Shown one piece after another: positions 36,031 through 46,988 of a DNA stretch of 64,000 nucleotides. This DNA comes from Cryptomeria japonica. Its lineage: Eukaryota; Streptophyta; Pinopsida; Cupressales; Cupressaceae. The notes under the pieces are model-generated. The model was not told the origin of the DNA, did no database searches, and was given only the letters and a program-made list of their open reading frames with translations. The DNA lies in the NCBI RefSeq assembly GCF_030272615.1, contig NC_081415.1:107450406-107514405 (forward strand), in the 5' to 3' direction. The position numbers and the translations under genes are program-made. Each line of letters starts with the position of its first letter. Positions within the stretch are counted from its first letter, which is position 1.

Positions 36031-37504
36031 ATTGCGTTAGGATACAAGATGCCCCAGTTTCGGACAAAATAAGACTCCGGATGCCTAACGATTGATGGAT
36101 GGTGAGGTGAAGTGGGAGTTGTTTTGAACCATAGCAGCCCGATGAGACTTAGGTCATTTGTTAGGAGAAATGTCTGTTGAAGTCTAGGCGGCCATGATTG
36201 CTTACCTGTTGAGACTCGAAGATACTTGATCAAAGTATCTGATGATAGTCTAGGTTTAAACTTAAGAAATTTTGATAACAAAACAACTGATGGTGGTTTG
36301 ATGAATGTCTATGTGCAGGAGGATCTACGCGTGTTGCAGTTACGCGAGCGCCACCCTGCGACACAGGGGTTGCGAGATCGTTTGACTCAGATCGAGATAG
36401 ATTGTATTGCGGCTACTGGGCTCTATGAGGTGATGCATATGCCCGTGATTCGGATGAATCACGGCCTGATTACAGCTTTAGCAGAGCGATGGCATAGTGA
36501 GACATGCACGTTCCATCTGGCTCAGGGCGAGATGACGGTGACTTTGGAGGACGTGTGGCGTATTCTTTGGATTCCGATTCGAGGGCAGCTGGTGACGTAT
36601 GATCGATCCTGGGGGACAGTGTCTTGCCAGAGGATTTTTGATGAGGACGTATTCATTGATGATGGGTCGATTGCCTGGGAGGATATAGCGGCACTATATG
36701 AGCCCCTTCCAGCAGTATTGTCAGGGATCGTGGGAGGGCTTTTGTGTCCAGATAGGCGGTCACATCGATTGGCGGTCGGATGGGGACAGGTGATTGAGAT
36801 GATGGTGACAGAGGGGACCCGATATGCCTGGGGGCCGTGCGTGCTAGCGCACATGTACCAGGAGTTACACGAGGTAGTGTACCGGGGGAGAGGTTCGCTT
36901 GCAGTAGGCATGACGCTGCTGCATGTGTGGGCATGGGAGCATCTACCAGTGACTCGACCAGTGAGTCTGAGATTCCGAGCCGTGGACCAGCCCTATATGT
37001 TTATGTATAGTGGTATGATGAGCCAGCCCCACTTGGGGAAGCTAGAGTGGTGGAGGCGAGCATTAGATGACCTAGATGCAGTGATCTGGCGGCCATACTT
37101 GGAGTGTGAGCCATGGGAGGATGATGCAGAGGCACTACCTTATGTCTTCATGACCCGATTCCTCATTGGGAGGACCTCTTATCACGTAGAGAGACAGGTG
37201 CCAGGATGGGTTATGAGGCAGTTTGGACGGCAGCAGGGACTGCCGAGCGGATCAGGAGAGTATGCTCGAGTTATTCGAGAGCGGTATGCATGGGGTCCAG
37301 TGCTACCGTATGATCAGGCATTGGCAGAGTTCCGGACATTGCAGGCGAGGCCATGGGATCTGCGACCGAGGGTCGTTGATGCAGGGGTTACAGCAGAGTA
37401 TACCCAGTATCGGGCGGCGCACCCGATCCAACGGATATCAGATCCAGCGGAGCCGATCCCAGCGTTTGAGGATGAGAGGGGACGGGGACGGAGAGGAGGG
37501 CGAG

Positions 37505-37575
37505 GAGGTGGTGGTGGTGGAGGAGGAGGAGGAGGAGGAGGAGGAGGTGGTGGTGGTGGAGGAGGTGGAGGAGGA
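37505..37575 (+). repeat. GGT/GGA microsatellite coding poly-Gly
   Basis: GGT and GGA triplets code a run of about 25 Gly in the PMD protein, a likely flexible or length-variable linker. The opposite strand would code Pro or His runs but has no gene. Confidence 0.9.
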
Positions 37576-38580
37576 ATGGGGATGCCGAGACAGCGGAGAG
37601 GGAGAGGGGGACTACCTCTGCAGATATCACATGGACCGTTGATGCAAGGAGCGGTGCAGCTGAGTGGGAGGGGGATGGAGAGAGAGATCCCGATGGATAG
37701 AGGTGCAGGAGAGGGTGGTGCAGGGGAGTGTGGTGCAGAGGAGTGTGGTGCAGAGGAGGGACCTAGTGGAGGGGGTGATACAGGTGCGGCAGCCATGGCC
37801 ATGGGGGAGGGAGCTACTGGGGATCTGCGGGAGCACATGATAGGTTATTTGCAGACCCGGGTAGAGAGATTAGAGGTGGAGATAGCAGCTAGAGATGTGT
37901 AGCTATTTGCACGTGAGGCAGAGCTGACAGTGGTGCTGCGGGAGAGAGATACTGCGGTGGAGATTTTAGCGGAGCTGCAGGAGAGAGTCCGGACTGGTAC
38001 GCAGGGGCCGTCAGGGGAGATTATGAGAGAGATACGGCGAGCACAGGCGGAGATAGAGTACTGGCGTGGGTTATATGACCAGGTGGTACCGATTAGCCAG
38101 CGAGCTCTCAGCTATACCCAGATGCGGTAGGCCAGATCCGAGTGATCACAGAGGATGCAGAACAGTGGGGGAGTGATGGGTCCTTTGCGGCAGGATAGAT
38201 CAGGAGATGCAGGAGGGAGTGGGGGTTCGATGAGGCCTCCACGGAGAGATGGATCAGGTGGTGCCGGTACCAGTGGTGGAGTAGGTAGGGGTGGGGCAGG
38301 TACAGCATCTGGCCAGAGCGGCATCTGAGAGAGCATGTTTGCATACATGTATTGTATCATTGTCTATGTTTTGGACTATATCTTGGATGGCTCTTGGTAG
38401 CCGATTTTGTAGACTTCATTGTACTCTGATATATGAGATGATATATATGAGGAGATCCCATATTTGTGATGATTATGCATGTGATTATGTATGGACACTT
38501 ATGCATGATGATGATTTATTGCTTAGAGGTATATGTGTTCATGGATGCATTTGATGAGATGTTTCTTTTATGCATGTTTT

Positions 38581-38740
38581 TATGATGAGTCATGATGTGA
38601 GATACTGACATATGAATGCAGGATGATATGTTCTTATGATGAGTTATGATGTGAGATACTGACATATGAATGCAGGATGATATGTTCTTATGATGAGTTA
38701 TGATGTGAGATACTGACATATGAATGCAGGATGATATGTT
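38581..38740 (+). repeat. 54-bp tandem repeat, ~3 copies
   Basis: 'tatgatgagttatgatgtg' followed by 'agatactgacatatgaatg' and 'caggatgatatgttct' repeats at 38,581, 38,635 and 38,689, nearly identical between copies. Confidence 0.93.
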
Positions 38741-39055
38741 TATTGATGTTTGTGAATTTTGATGTGCTTCATGTATGGAATGCTATGATGATATGTGCTT
38801 ATGCCGGATTTTATGAATAGGTTTTGATGATGTTTCCTATTGCAATGTAATGATGAGATGATTTATTGCAATGGTTGAATAAATGATATTATGTATAAAT
38901 ATACTAGGATGATATATGCTTATGTTTTTGATGGATGAACAAGATTGTATGATGTTTCCTTTTGCGATGTAATGATGAGCTGATTTATGTGATGATGTCA
39001 ATGCAATGGTTAGATGAATGATTTTATGTATGGATATGCATCTAGATGTGTTTAG

Positions 39056-39380
39056 ATGAATGTAATATGGATAAACAAAATGTTAAGTGAATGCATATGG
39101 ATAAACAAAAGGTAAAGTTCAAATGTGTATATGATGATATTAAAATGAATGTAGATGAATAAACAAATGTAAGGTACAAGTATTTATATATTAAAATGAA
39201 TGTAGATGAATAAACAAATGTAAGGTACAAGTGTTTATATGATGATATTAAAATGAATGTAGATGAATAAACAAATATAAGGTACAAGTGTTTATATGAT
39301 GATATTAAAATGAATGTTGATGAATAAACAAATGTAAAGTACAAATGTTTATATGATAATGTCTAAATGAATGTTTCTAA
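39056..39380 (+). repeat. ~57-bp minisatellite, 4-5 copies
   Basis: Units of 'aaaatgaatgtagatgaat', 'aaacaaatgtaaggtacaa' and 'gtgtttatatgatgatatt' repeat with small changes; one unit is shortened at ~39,185. Confidence 0.88.
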
Positions 39381-41279
39381 ATGCGTTTTAAATATGTTGG
39401 TAAATGCAAATGGGATGATATGATAACTAATGGGGATAATAACTGCACCTTAATGTAATGATAATAAATGTAATGTGAATGAATTCTAAAATGAACATAA
39501 TAAGATGCTTATTAATGAATGAATGAATGCACTGTGTATCTAAAATGGATAAATGGATGTGTGTAATAATAAGTTGATAAGATGATAATGGATAATTTAC
39601 ACTGGATGAAATGTTTAGTAAATGATTTAAAACAATCAAAGACAATTTGATCTCATGAATGAATCTAATTTATTTATGATTGGTGCAATGATGAAAATGA
39701 TTTTGTTTAATGAAAACTAATGGCAACAATGAACTATATGCAATGTTTAAGTTTAAAAATGACATGAATGGTCGCAATGCAAGATGCACCTATATGCAAG
39801 GATGATATGATTATGCAAGGTTGTTTTAAGACTTTGCATAATGCATTGATGATGTATCAGAGTACTCGGTCGTGATTGTATCCAAGACCAGCTTTTATTA
39901 ATCATTTTTACATGTAAAAGCCTACAAATGAATGGATGGGTGATATGCAACGGAATGCAAGATATAAACAGATGAGGTGAAATGACGATCCATAGTGCTC
40001 TATTTTCATCATTGAGCTTTAAAATGTTGGAAGAGAATACAAGCATCTTGACACAATGATTCAAGATGACCTGAGTATTTCTTTCATGGATTTTAATATA
40101 GCCAGTTAATACAAACGACTTGATATAAGGGTCAAGTCGACCAGAGTATTGCTTGCGGAACAGACAAGGATTATCTCCTTTCGTGCATGACTTGGATCGT
40201 CCTCCTTGATCTTAGGCTTGATCAGATCCTGAGACAAGTACATACCGTACTAAAAAATAAAACCTTTATCCAATTTGGAGGAAGAGGAATCAAAGGATGA
40301 GCATTGTACCTGCAACCAAACAGTATATATACATAAAGAATAAAGAATATGGATCCTTGGTAATGGTTCATGTTCATATGGTCAAGGTATACACTGTAGT
40401 CAGCAAGCCGTAGTGATCTATGACTGCATTTTGCATAAGATCACGTAGCTTGGTGAACTTCCCACGTAGACACCATTAGTACATGCCCCAGAACTTCATC
40501 GGAAATAATGCACAAATGATACAAAACAATGCTAAAAGATTCCGATACAGATAAACAAACAATTGAACTCACAAATCAACCAAGCATTTGATAGCTTAAC
40601 AGAATTTTCTTGTCAAAGAAAACGTCATCTTGTCTTTGTTTTGGTAAGGAAGGATGTATCCTTGTTGAAAAGACAGTTTGTGATTTGTTGGATGTGGATT
40701 GGGTGGTCGAGTGATAAATGGTCATTGTGTGAGTACTGTGTTAATGTTGGTTTTGTATCTGATTGGATAAATATGTACAAGGTGCTGCCCTATTTTTGTG
40801 TGATTTTCGATGGTTTTTCCGATGTTTTTTGGATTTTTGTGAATCATTTTTGAATGTTTTTGGATTTGTGAGAGTCATTTTTGAATGTTTTTGGATTTTT
40901 TCTGATGATTGCCTAAATGAAGAGCGTAATGATATATAAGACAATGTAGAATCCACTTCCATCACTAGGGTAAGGGTATTGCCCCCAGTTTGTAGACCTG
41001 ACTATGAAAAGGTGAAATGCTAGATGTATGTGTGCATGAATGTGATCGCAACGAGCCTGAAAGATACTGGAGCCATTGCCTTTACGAGTGGCGCCTGTTT
41101 GCCAGGTTTTCACCATCGTATTTACCCAAGGTGCCACCGGAGTGGTTGTTCACCGTTTGGATGCATGATTTTTCTTTACTTTTTTTTTTTTTGAATGTTT
41201 TTGTATTTTCTTTAGGACATTTTTCTGAATGTTTTTGGTATTTTTCTGATATGTAGGGGAGCTTGATGCTCTGTATACC

Positions 41280-42353
41280 TTAGGTATAAAACCGTTTGAG
41301 GTGCATGCTGTTGATTGGATCTGCGAGCGGTTCTCCGTCTGATGTAGCCAACTGATATGCCCCAGACCCGAATACAGCAGTGACAACATATGGGTCCAGC
41401 CAGTTTGATTCAAACTTACCCTGATGTTCTCTGTTTGGTTGGTTGCGAGGATTCTCTCGTAGAACAAGATCGCCTACCTCAAATGTACGAGGTCTAACTC
41501 GGTGATTGTAACTTCTGCTCATGCGCTGCTGATAGGCTTTGAGGTGATTGTATGCAGCTTGTCGCTTCTCATCTAGTAACTCTAAGTCTTGAAGACGGGA
41601 TACTCTGTATGCTTCATCATCGATGAGATTGTGCAATGAAACTCGTAATGATGGTATCTCAACCTCAATAGGTAGGATAGCTTCAGCACCATAGACCAAT
41701 GAATAAGGAGTTGCACCTGTAGGGGTTCGAATGCTAGTGCGATATGCCCATAATGCTGGATTCAATTGAACATGCCAATCACGACCGACATCATTGACTG
41801 TCTTCTTTAGGATCCTCAATATGTTTTTATTGGATGCTTCGGCCTGACCATTGCCTTGTGGGTAATAGGGAGTGGAAAAGCGGTGTTGGATATGAAATTT
41901 CTCACAGAGCTCACGGACATCCTGATTTTTAAAAGGAAGACCGTTATCTGTGACGATGGACATGGGTACACCATACCGGCAGATGATGTAGTTGAGGATG
42001 AATGAGGCGATCTGCTTGTCGGTGACTTGGGTAAGTGGAACAGCTTCGATCCACTTGGTGAAATATTCGGTGGCGGTAATAATGAATTTATGGCCGTTGG
42101 ATGAAGATGGGTGAATTTTACCGACAAGGTCAAGGCCCCATTGACAAAAAGGCCATGGTGTTGTGATTGGTTGCAGTTCCTGTGCTGGTGCATGTATCAG
42201 GTCACCGTGAACTTGACATTTCTTGCATTTTCTGACAAAGTAGTAGGAATCCTTTTCCATAGATGGCCAATAGTATCCAGCTCGCATGATCTTCTTGGCT
42301 AGTGATGGACCACTTGAGTGAGTCCCACAAATTCCTTTATGTACCTCTTCCAA
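41280..42353 (-). CDS. Gypsy integrase (pol segment)
   Basis: This integrase segment is open for 357 residues. The N-terminal zinc finger reads 'HKGICGTHSS...KCKKCQVHGD' (HHCC). The catalytic core has Asp in 'WGLDLVGKI', Asp in 'SIVTDNGLPFK' and Glu in 'GNGQAEASNKNILRIL'. The C-terminal part includes 'RTFEVGDLVLREN' and 'KFESNWLDPYVV', a variant of the GPY/F module, and ends 'INSMHLKRFYT' and stop. It shares one frame with the rest of gag-pol but is separated from it by the TGA at 42,411-42,413, so it cannot be made by ordinary translation of the full RNA. The core residues look intact. Confidence 0.93.
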   Translation of the reverse strand: MEEVHKGICGTHSSGPSLAKKIMRAGYYWPSMEKDSYYFVRKCKKCQVHGDLIHAPAQELQPITTPWPFCQWGLDLVGKIHPSSSNGHKFIITATEYFTKWIEAVPLTQVTDKQIASFILNYIICRYGVPMSIVTDNGLPFKNQDVRELCEKFHIQHRFSTPYYPQGNGQAEASNKNILRILKKTVNDVGRDWHVQLNPALWAYRTSIRTPTGATPYSLVYGAEAILPIEVEIPSLRVSLHNLIDDEAYRVSRLQDLELLDEKRQAAYNHLKAYQQRMSRSYNHRVRPRTFEVGDLVLRENPRNQPNREHQGKFESNWLDPYVVTAVFGSGAYQLATSDGEPLADPINSMHLKRFYT

Positions 42354-42410
42354 AGCCTTTTTTATCTCATCTTGTTCCAGACATCGAAGGAGAGTACCAT
42401 CAAGACTACG

Positions 42411-44546
42411 TCAGTATAGGGTTTCGGCAATAATGGTATATCGAGCAGTTTGGCGAATGAAGGTTTTTTGTTGGTTATTTGATTGGTCGGGAGGAAGGGT
42501 GTGATCGCGGAGATAGGTGTAGAACTCACCATACCATGGGGATTCAGAACTGACAAGGCGACATATCATTTCGGATTCGGGGATATCATAAGCGGGAATC
42601 CAAAGCTGTTCTACCAAGAACTCGTAGCGTGTTGAATTCTGTGGAAGATCTAGGAGAGATGCGATGGTAGCCATAGCGTCAGCAGCTCAATTTTGATCTC
42701 TTGGTATCTGCTCAAAAGTGATAGTAGTAAATGATGTCTTTAGAGTGTCCACCATTTGCTTGTATGGCATGAGTTTATCATCTTTGGTCTGATATTCATC
42801 AGTTGCTTGTCGAATGACCAGTTGTGAGTCGCCATATACTTGCAGTTCTTGTAATTTCCATTGTATGGCTAGCCTGAGTCCTGTGATCAAGGCCTCATAC
42901 TCTGCTATGTTATTTGTGCATGGAAATGTGAGCTTGTAAGACTTCGGGATGCTATCACCTTGAGGTGTGATAAATAGAATACCTGCCCCCGAGCCGTGCC
43001 TAGTGTATGAACCATCAAAATATAGTTTCCATGACTGTGCTTCTGTAATCACGAATATCTCTTCATCTGGAAAATTGGAAATGAGAGGATGATCACCTAT
43101 GAGAGGTGCATCGGCTAACTGATCTGCAATAACCTGACCTTTGATAGCTTTACGGTCCACATACTCAATGTCAAATTCACTTAGAATCATCACCCATTTG
43201 GCCAAACGACCTGTCAATGCTGCTTTGCTGAGTAAGTACTTGAGTGGATCAATTTTTGCAATGAGTTGCACCTTGTGTGTCAATAGATAGTGCCTCAGTT
43301 TAGTGGCTGCTAAGATTACTGCTAGGCAAGCTCGCTCAATAGGTGTGTAATTGAGTTCATAGCCGACCAGTGTGCGAGAGATGTAGTAAATAGCACACTC
43401 TTTTCCTTCTGCATTATGTTGTGCCAGTAGTACACCCAATGCTGTACTTGTTGCTGAGATATAGAGCAATAATGGTCTACTTGGATCTGGTGGCATCAGC
43501 AATGGTGGATTCATGAGATAGTCTTTGAGTGACTGAAATGCTTGCTGGCATTTGTCATCCCACTGAAAGCGGATGTTCTTGTGTAGCAGGTGTGTGAATG
43601 GGTGACACTTATCGGCTAATTGTGCAATGAACCTGCGGATGGATTGAAGCCGTCCTTGTAATGTCCTTAGCTAGCTGATATTCTTTGGAGGTGGCATGTC
43701 CATGATTGCCTTAACCTTTGCTGGATTGACCTCAATACCTTTGCTTGAGACAATGTATCCTAGAAGCTTCCCGGAGGTCACTCCAAAGACACATTTCTTT
43801 GGGTTGAGTCGAACATGGTATTGTTCCAGTCTATCAAAGATTTTATCTAAAATGTGAAGATGTCCTTCTCTAGTAAGTGATTTTGCTAGTAAATCATCCA
43901 CATAATCTTCCATCATAGTATGCATCATGTCATGGAAGATGGTGGTCATTGCTCTTTGATAGGTTGCTCCTGCATTCTTTAGACCAAAAGGCATTACATT
44001 CCAGCAGTATGTGCCCCATGGACATGTGAAGGCTGTCTTATGTTGATCCTCTGGTGCGATCTTTATTTGATTATATCCTGAAAAGCCATCCATGAGTGAA
44101 AGCATGGCATGTCCTGCTGTCAAATCCACTATGATGTCGATATTTGGTAGGGGAAAGTCATCCTTAGGACATGCCTTATTCAGATCTCTGAAGTCTGTAC
44201 AAATGCGGATGCCCCCTTTTGGTTTGCCGACTGGCACAATATTGGAGATCCATTCTGCATAATCAATTGGCCTAATGAAACCAACATCTAGAAGTTTCTT
44301 GAGTTCTATTTTGACTAGCACTGCAATCTGGGGATGCATCTTACGAAGCTTCTGCTTAACAGGTTTGGCTCCTTCTGCTACTGTGAGATGATGCATGACT
44401 AAATCAGGATCAAGCCCAGGCATGTCTGCATATGACCATGCAAAGTTGATCTGACGCTTCTGGAAGAACTCTATAAATTGAGGCTGTTCCTCTCGAGTGA
44501 GAAGAGATGCCAGATGTATGATATGAGGGTTTTCAGGAGTCCCCAC
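42411..44546 (-). pseudogene. Gypsy reverse transcriptase, RNase H and second RNase H
   Basis: The reverse transcriptase (43,671-44,546) has 'GFIRPIDYAEWISNIVPVGK', catalytic Asp in 'SLMDGFSGYNQI', 'WNVMPFGLKNAGATYQRAM' and 'MEDYVDDLLAKS'. After a TAG (43,671-43,673), RNase H follows ('LYISATSTALGVLLAQ', 'LNYTPIERACLAV'). A second, archaeal-like RNase H has 'WKLYFDGSYTRHGSGAGI', 'NNIAEYEALITGLRLA' and 'VYGDSQLVIRQ' (D, E, D). TGA codons at 42,687-42,689 and 42,411-42,413 break the chain. Everything lies in one frame. The dual RNase H is the main evidence for the Tat lineage. Confidence 0.93.
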
Positions 44547-44582
44547 ATTGTATTCTTTAGTCTCCTCAATGAGAATCGTCGA

Positions 44583-46988
44583 TCATTCCTGTTGTGTACT
44601 AGCAGGAAGAATGTCAAACCCTTCATCCTCAGGCGCCTCAGAGAGGTTTTCACCGTTGGATACGCTCTTTCTTTTTACTTTTGTTGGATCAAACAGTGCC
44701 ACAGTGTGGTTTTCACTAGAAGATCCATGTTTTATTGTTATATTTTTGTAGCTGAAGGGTTTGGCATCTGCCCCGAAGTATGCTGCGCTATTAAGTTGAA
44801 TGGCGAATCCAGCTTTGTGATCCCCGCTTGGTAGATTATCCCGTAATTCTAAAAAGTCAATGATAGCCTCATCGTTCTGAAAGAGGTCAAGACATGGGGG
44901 ATTTGGTTGGTTCCATTCGATGAGTTCAGGGTGTATAATAGGCATTACTTCATCGATTAGATTAAGTGCGGGTGATGTATCAGTGAGGGTTAAGACGGTG
45001 TGGTGAAGGTCGTTGATAGTACTCTCCCTGTCAGAATCAGGCGTAGGATGAGACGTGGGGTCTGTGGAAGATGTTTCCAGCTCAGGTACCCAAGTGGTCT
45101 TTATCTGTGCTTCTCCGTAAACAGGGATGTCTTTGCGTGGTGGAGGTGGTGATGTGTCTTCCTCATCTGAAGTGTTAAGTTGCACTGAATCGAATTCCCA
45201 CTCATGTGAGTCAATCTCTGAATCACTTTCCAGCATCCGATTGCTATACCATACTGGGACGTCTTTGGAGTTAAATACTGCAGGTGTGATTGGTTTATGT
45301 ACTTTTGTGGTGATCGATGCTGCAGGAACCGTGATGGGGTTTAAAGGATTTGTTATTGGAAGTATCGGCAATGGTGACTCAGTGGTTTCTGCAGGAACTG
45401 CTGGTGCCATAGATGTCGTGGCGGGTTTTGATGCAGTTGCTACTGCTAATGGTACTTCTGGTGGTATTACTGGTTCATTTGGTGGGATGATTGGTATTGT
45501 AGATGGTTGTGGTGGAGTTGTGAGCCTCGATGGGGCCGTGGGGATAGTGTTTGATGGTGCTTTGATTATGAAAGGTGTCCTCTTTGCAGTAGGTGGGCAC
45601 AATGGTGTATTGGGTTTTCCTTTGAATCTGAGTTTAGGAAGGACTTCTTTTTCAAAACCTAGGCCTGTATTACCTTTGGGCTTGAATTCTGGTAGCAGAG
45701 GTTCATGTCGTCCTTGTTTGCAGTATCCCAAAGCACTCTGACCATCATATCCCATTCTTTGCATAATGAGGAGGCCTTTTCCATATTGTTCCGTAGGAAG
45801 TGTAACTCGTGGTATGTCAGTGGTGATGGGATCTTTATAGATCCAGTCTACTAGGTCCTCATCTTGTGTTTCTTCCTCTTGACTCTTTCCAAGAATGAAA
45901 GGCGTCAAAGCACATGCGGGCGTGATCAGTGGTTGCTGGAGTAACTGCTGGGGTTTACCATGTGTTCTAGGAGAAATGGGCATTTGTCCCACACAAAAGA
46001 GCTGACTCAAGTTGTATTCTCCAGGACCTTCCTCTGTGACTTTCATCTTAAGCTTTTCTTGCTTGGGTATAGGAGTGTTTGAACTGGCAAGAGAGGCGGG
46101 ACTTATATATGATGTAGAGGAAATGGCTTCCCTATTATTAGGAACAGTAATCTCTGGTTGATGGCTGATATTATGGCAAAATGCAAAGGGATTTGCATCG
46201 CCCAGGATTGTGATCTCTGCACCATTATGTGGGAACTTGATACATTGATGATAGGTAGATGGAACAGCTTGCATGGCATGTATCCAAGGTCTCCCTAATA
46301 ATAGATTATATGGCAGAGGAAGGTCCAGAACCTGACAAATTATGTGCTTTACCACGGGGCCCACTCAGATTGGTAGTACCACAGCTCCTTTGGATGAACG
46401 CTCTGCATCATCATAGGCCTTGATGGTGATCTTCTTGCGAGGATCCACTGATTCTACTGCATAGCCCAATGCTGTGACCAACTGTAGTGTACAAATGTTT
46501 AGGCCTGCTCCATTATCAATCAAGACTCGCTTGATCCTGTGTTAGTTGACAAAGCCTTCAATGTGGAGTGAGGCGTTATGAGGTTGCTGGAAGGAAGAGT
46601 TATCACTTTCGGAAAAAGTGAGACAAGGTGATGACTTTAGACTTCCAACCATGGCTTGAAACTGGTCCGTATTTAAGTTTGCAGGGACTGACGCTTCTTG
46701 GAGTGCTTGATCCAAGATAGTTTTATGAGATGGTGACAGGCGTAATAGCTCTAAAATGGATATAAGTGCCGGCGTTTTGTCTAATTGTTCCACAAGATTG
46801 TACTGCTTTGGGATGGAGGTGGTGCCTTGTGGAGCTGCCTTGATGGTGACCTTGCCACGACGTGTAACAACATTGCAATTTGAGGTGGGATTTTTGAAGG
46901 TGATAGTTGCAATTTGTTCACTGGCATCATACAGGTGATTGACAGTGTAGTTATACGCAGCTTGCGTATAATCAGTGGTATCAGGACC
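44583..46988 (-). pseudogene. Gypsy protease with G-patch and Pro-rich region
   Basis: Directly after gag, in the same frame, the retropepsin shows 'VLIDNGAGLNICTL' (Asp-Asn-Gly box) and 'LLLGRPWIH'. A G-patch follows at ~45,654-45,785 ('[20 protein letters not shown]', ending 'GNTGLGFE'), then a Pro/Thr-rich linker. G-patches in retroelement proteases can bind nucleic acid. Stops are TAA at 46,542-46,544, TGA just after 'GAVVLPI' (~46,365) and TGA at 44,583-44,585. There is no frameshift. Confidence 0.88.

Larger units (their letters stand above)
35532..38130 (+). pseudogene. Antisense plant mobile domain (PMD/MAIN-like) gene
   Basis: Exon 1 (35,532-35,606) codes 25 residues starting MPFPITEHRFERVRRY. 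A GT at 35,607 and an AG at 36,317-36,318 define a phase-0 intron, and exon 2 continues EDLRVLQLRERHPATQGL. The PMD core shows 'TGLYEVMHMPVIRMNHGLI', 'WHSETCTFHLAQGEMTVTLE', 'DVWRILWIPIRG' and 'LPVTRPVSLRFR', the pattern of the C-type PMD in MAIN, MAIL1 and PP7L proteins and in some gypsy elements. A poly-Gly run (37,505-37,575) and a charged, probably coiled-coil tail follow. A TAG at 37,900-37,902 splits the tail, but the same frame stays open to 38,130. PMD proteins are linked to transposon silencing and genome stability; the role here is unknown. The gene is antisense to gag-pol. Confidence 0.8.
38131..41279. other. Gypsy 3' spacer between integrase and antisense gene
   Basis: No gene is recognised. 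It is AT-rich, with ATGA-rich minisatellites at 38,581-38,740 and 39,056-39,380. Both the sense (minus) and antisense (plus) genes point into it, so it probably holds their 3' ends; no terminator was identified with confidence. Confidence 0.55.

Noticed and set aside
37314-37838. Pro-rich 174-residue minus-strand frame
   Set aside because: It is the antisense of the poly-Gly tract in the PMD gene; the Pro run comes from GGT/GGA repeats.
40563-40853. 96-residue plus-strand frame in the gypsy 3' spacer
   Set aside because: It is T-rich with Phe/Trp bias typical of random AT-rich sequence and has no recognisable domain.
45127-45741. 204-residue plus-strand open frame opposite the gypsy protease region
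   Set aside because: It is the complement of the Pro/Thr-rich pol linker; its Gly/Val-rich sequence is a shadow and matches no family I know.
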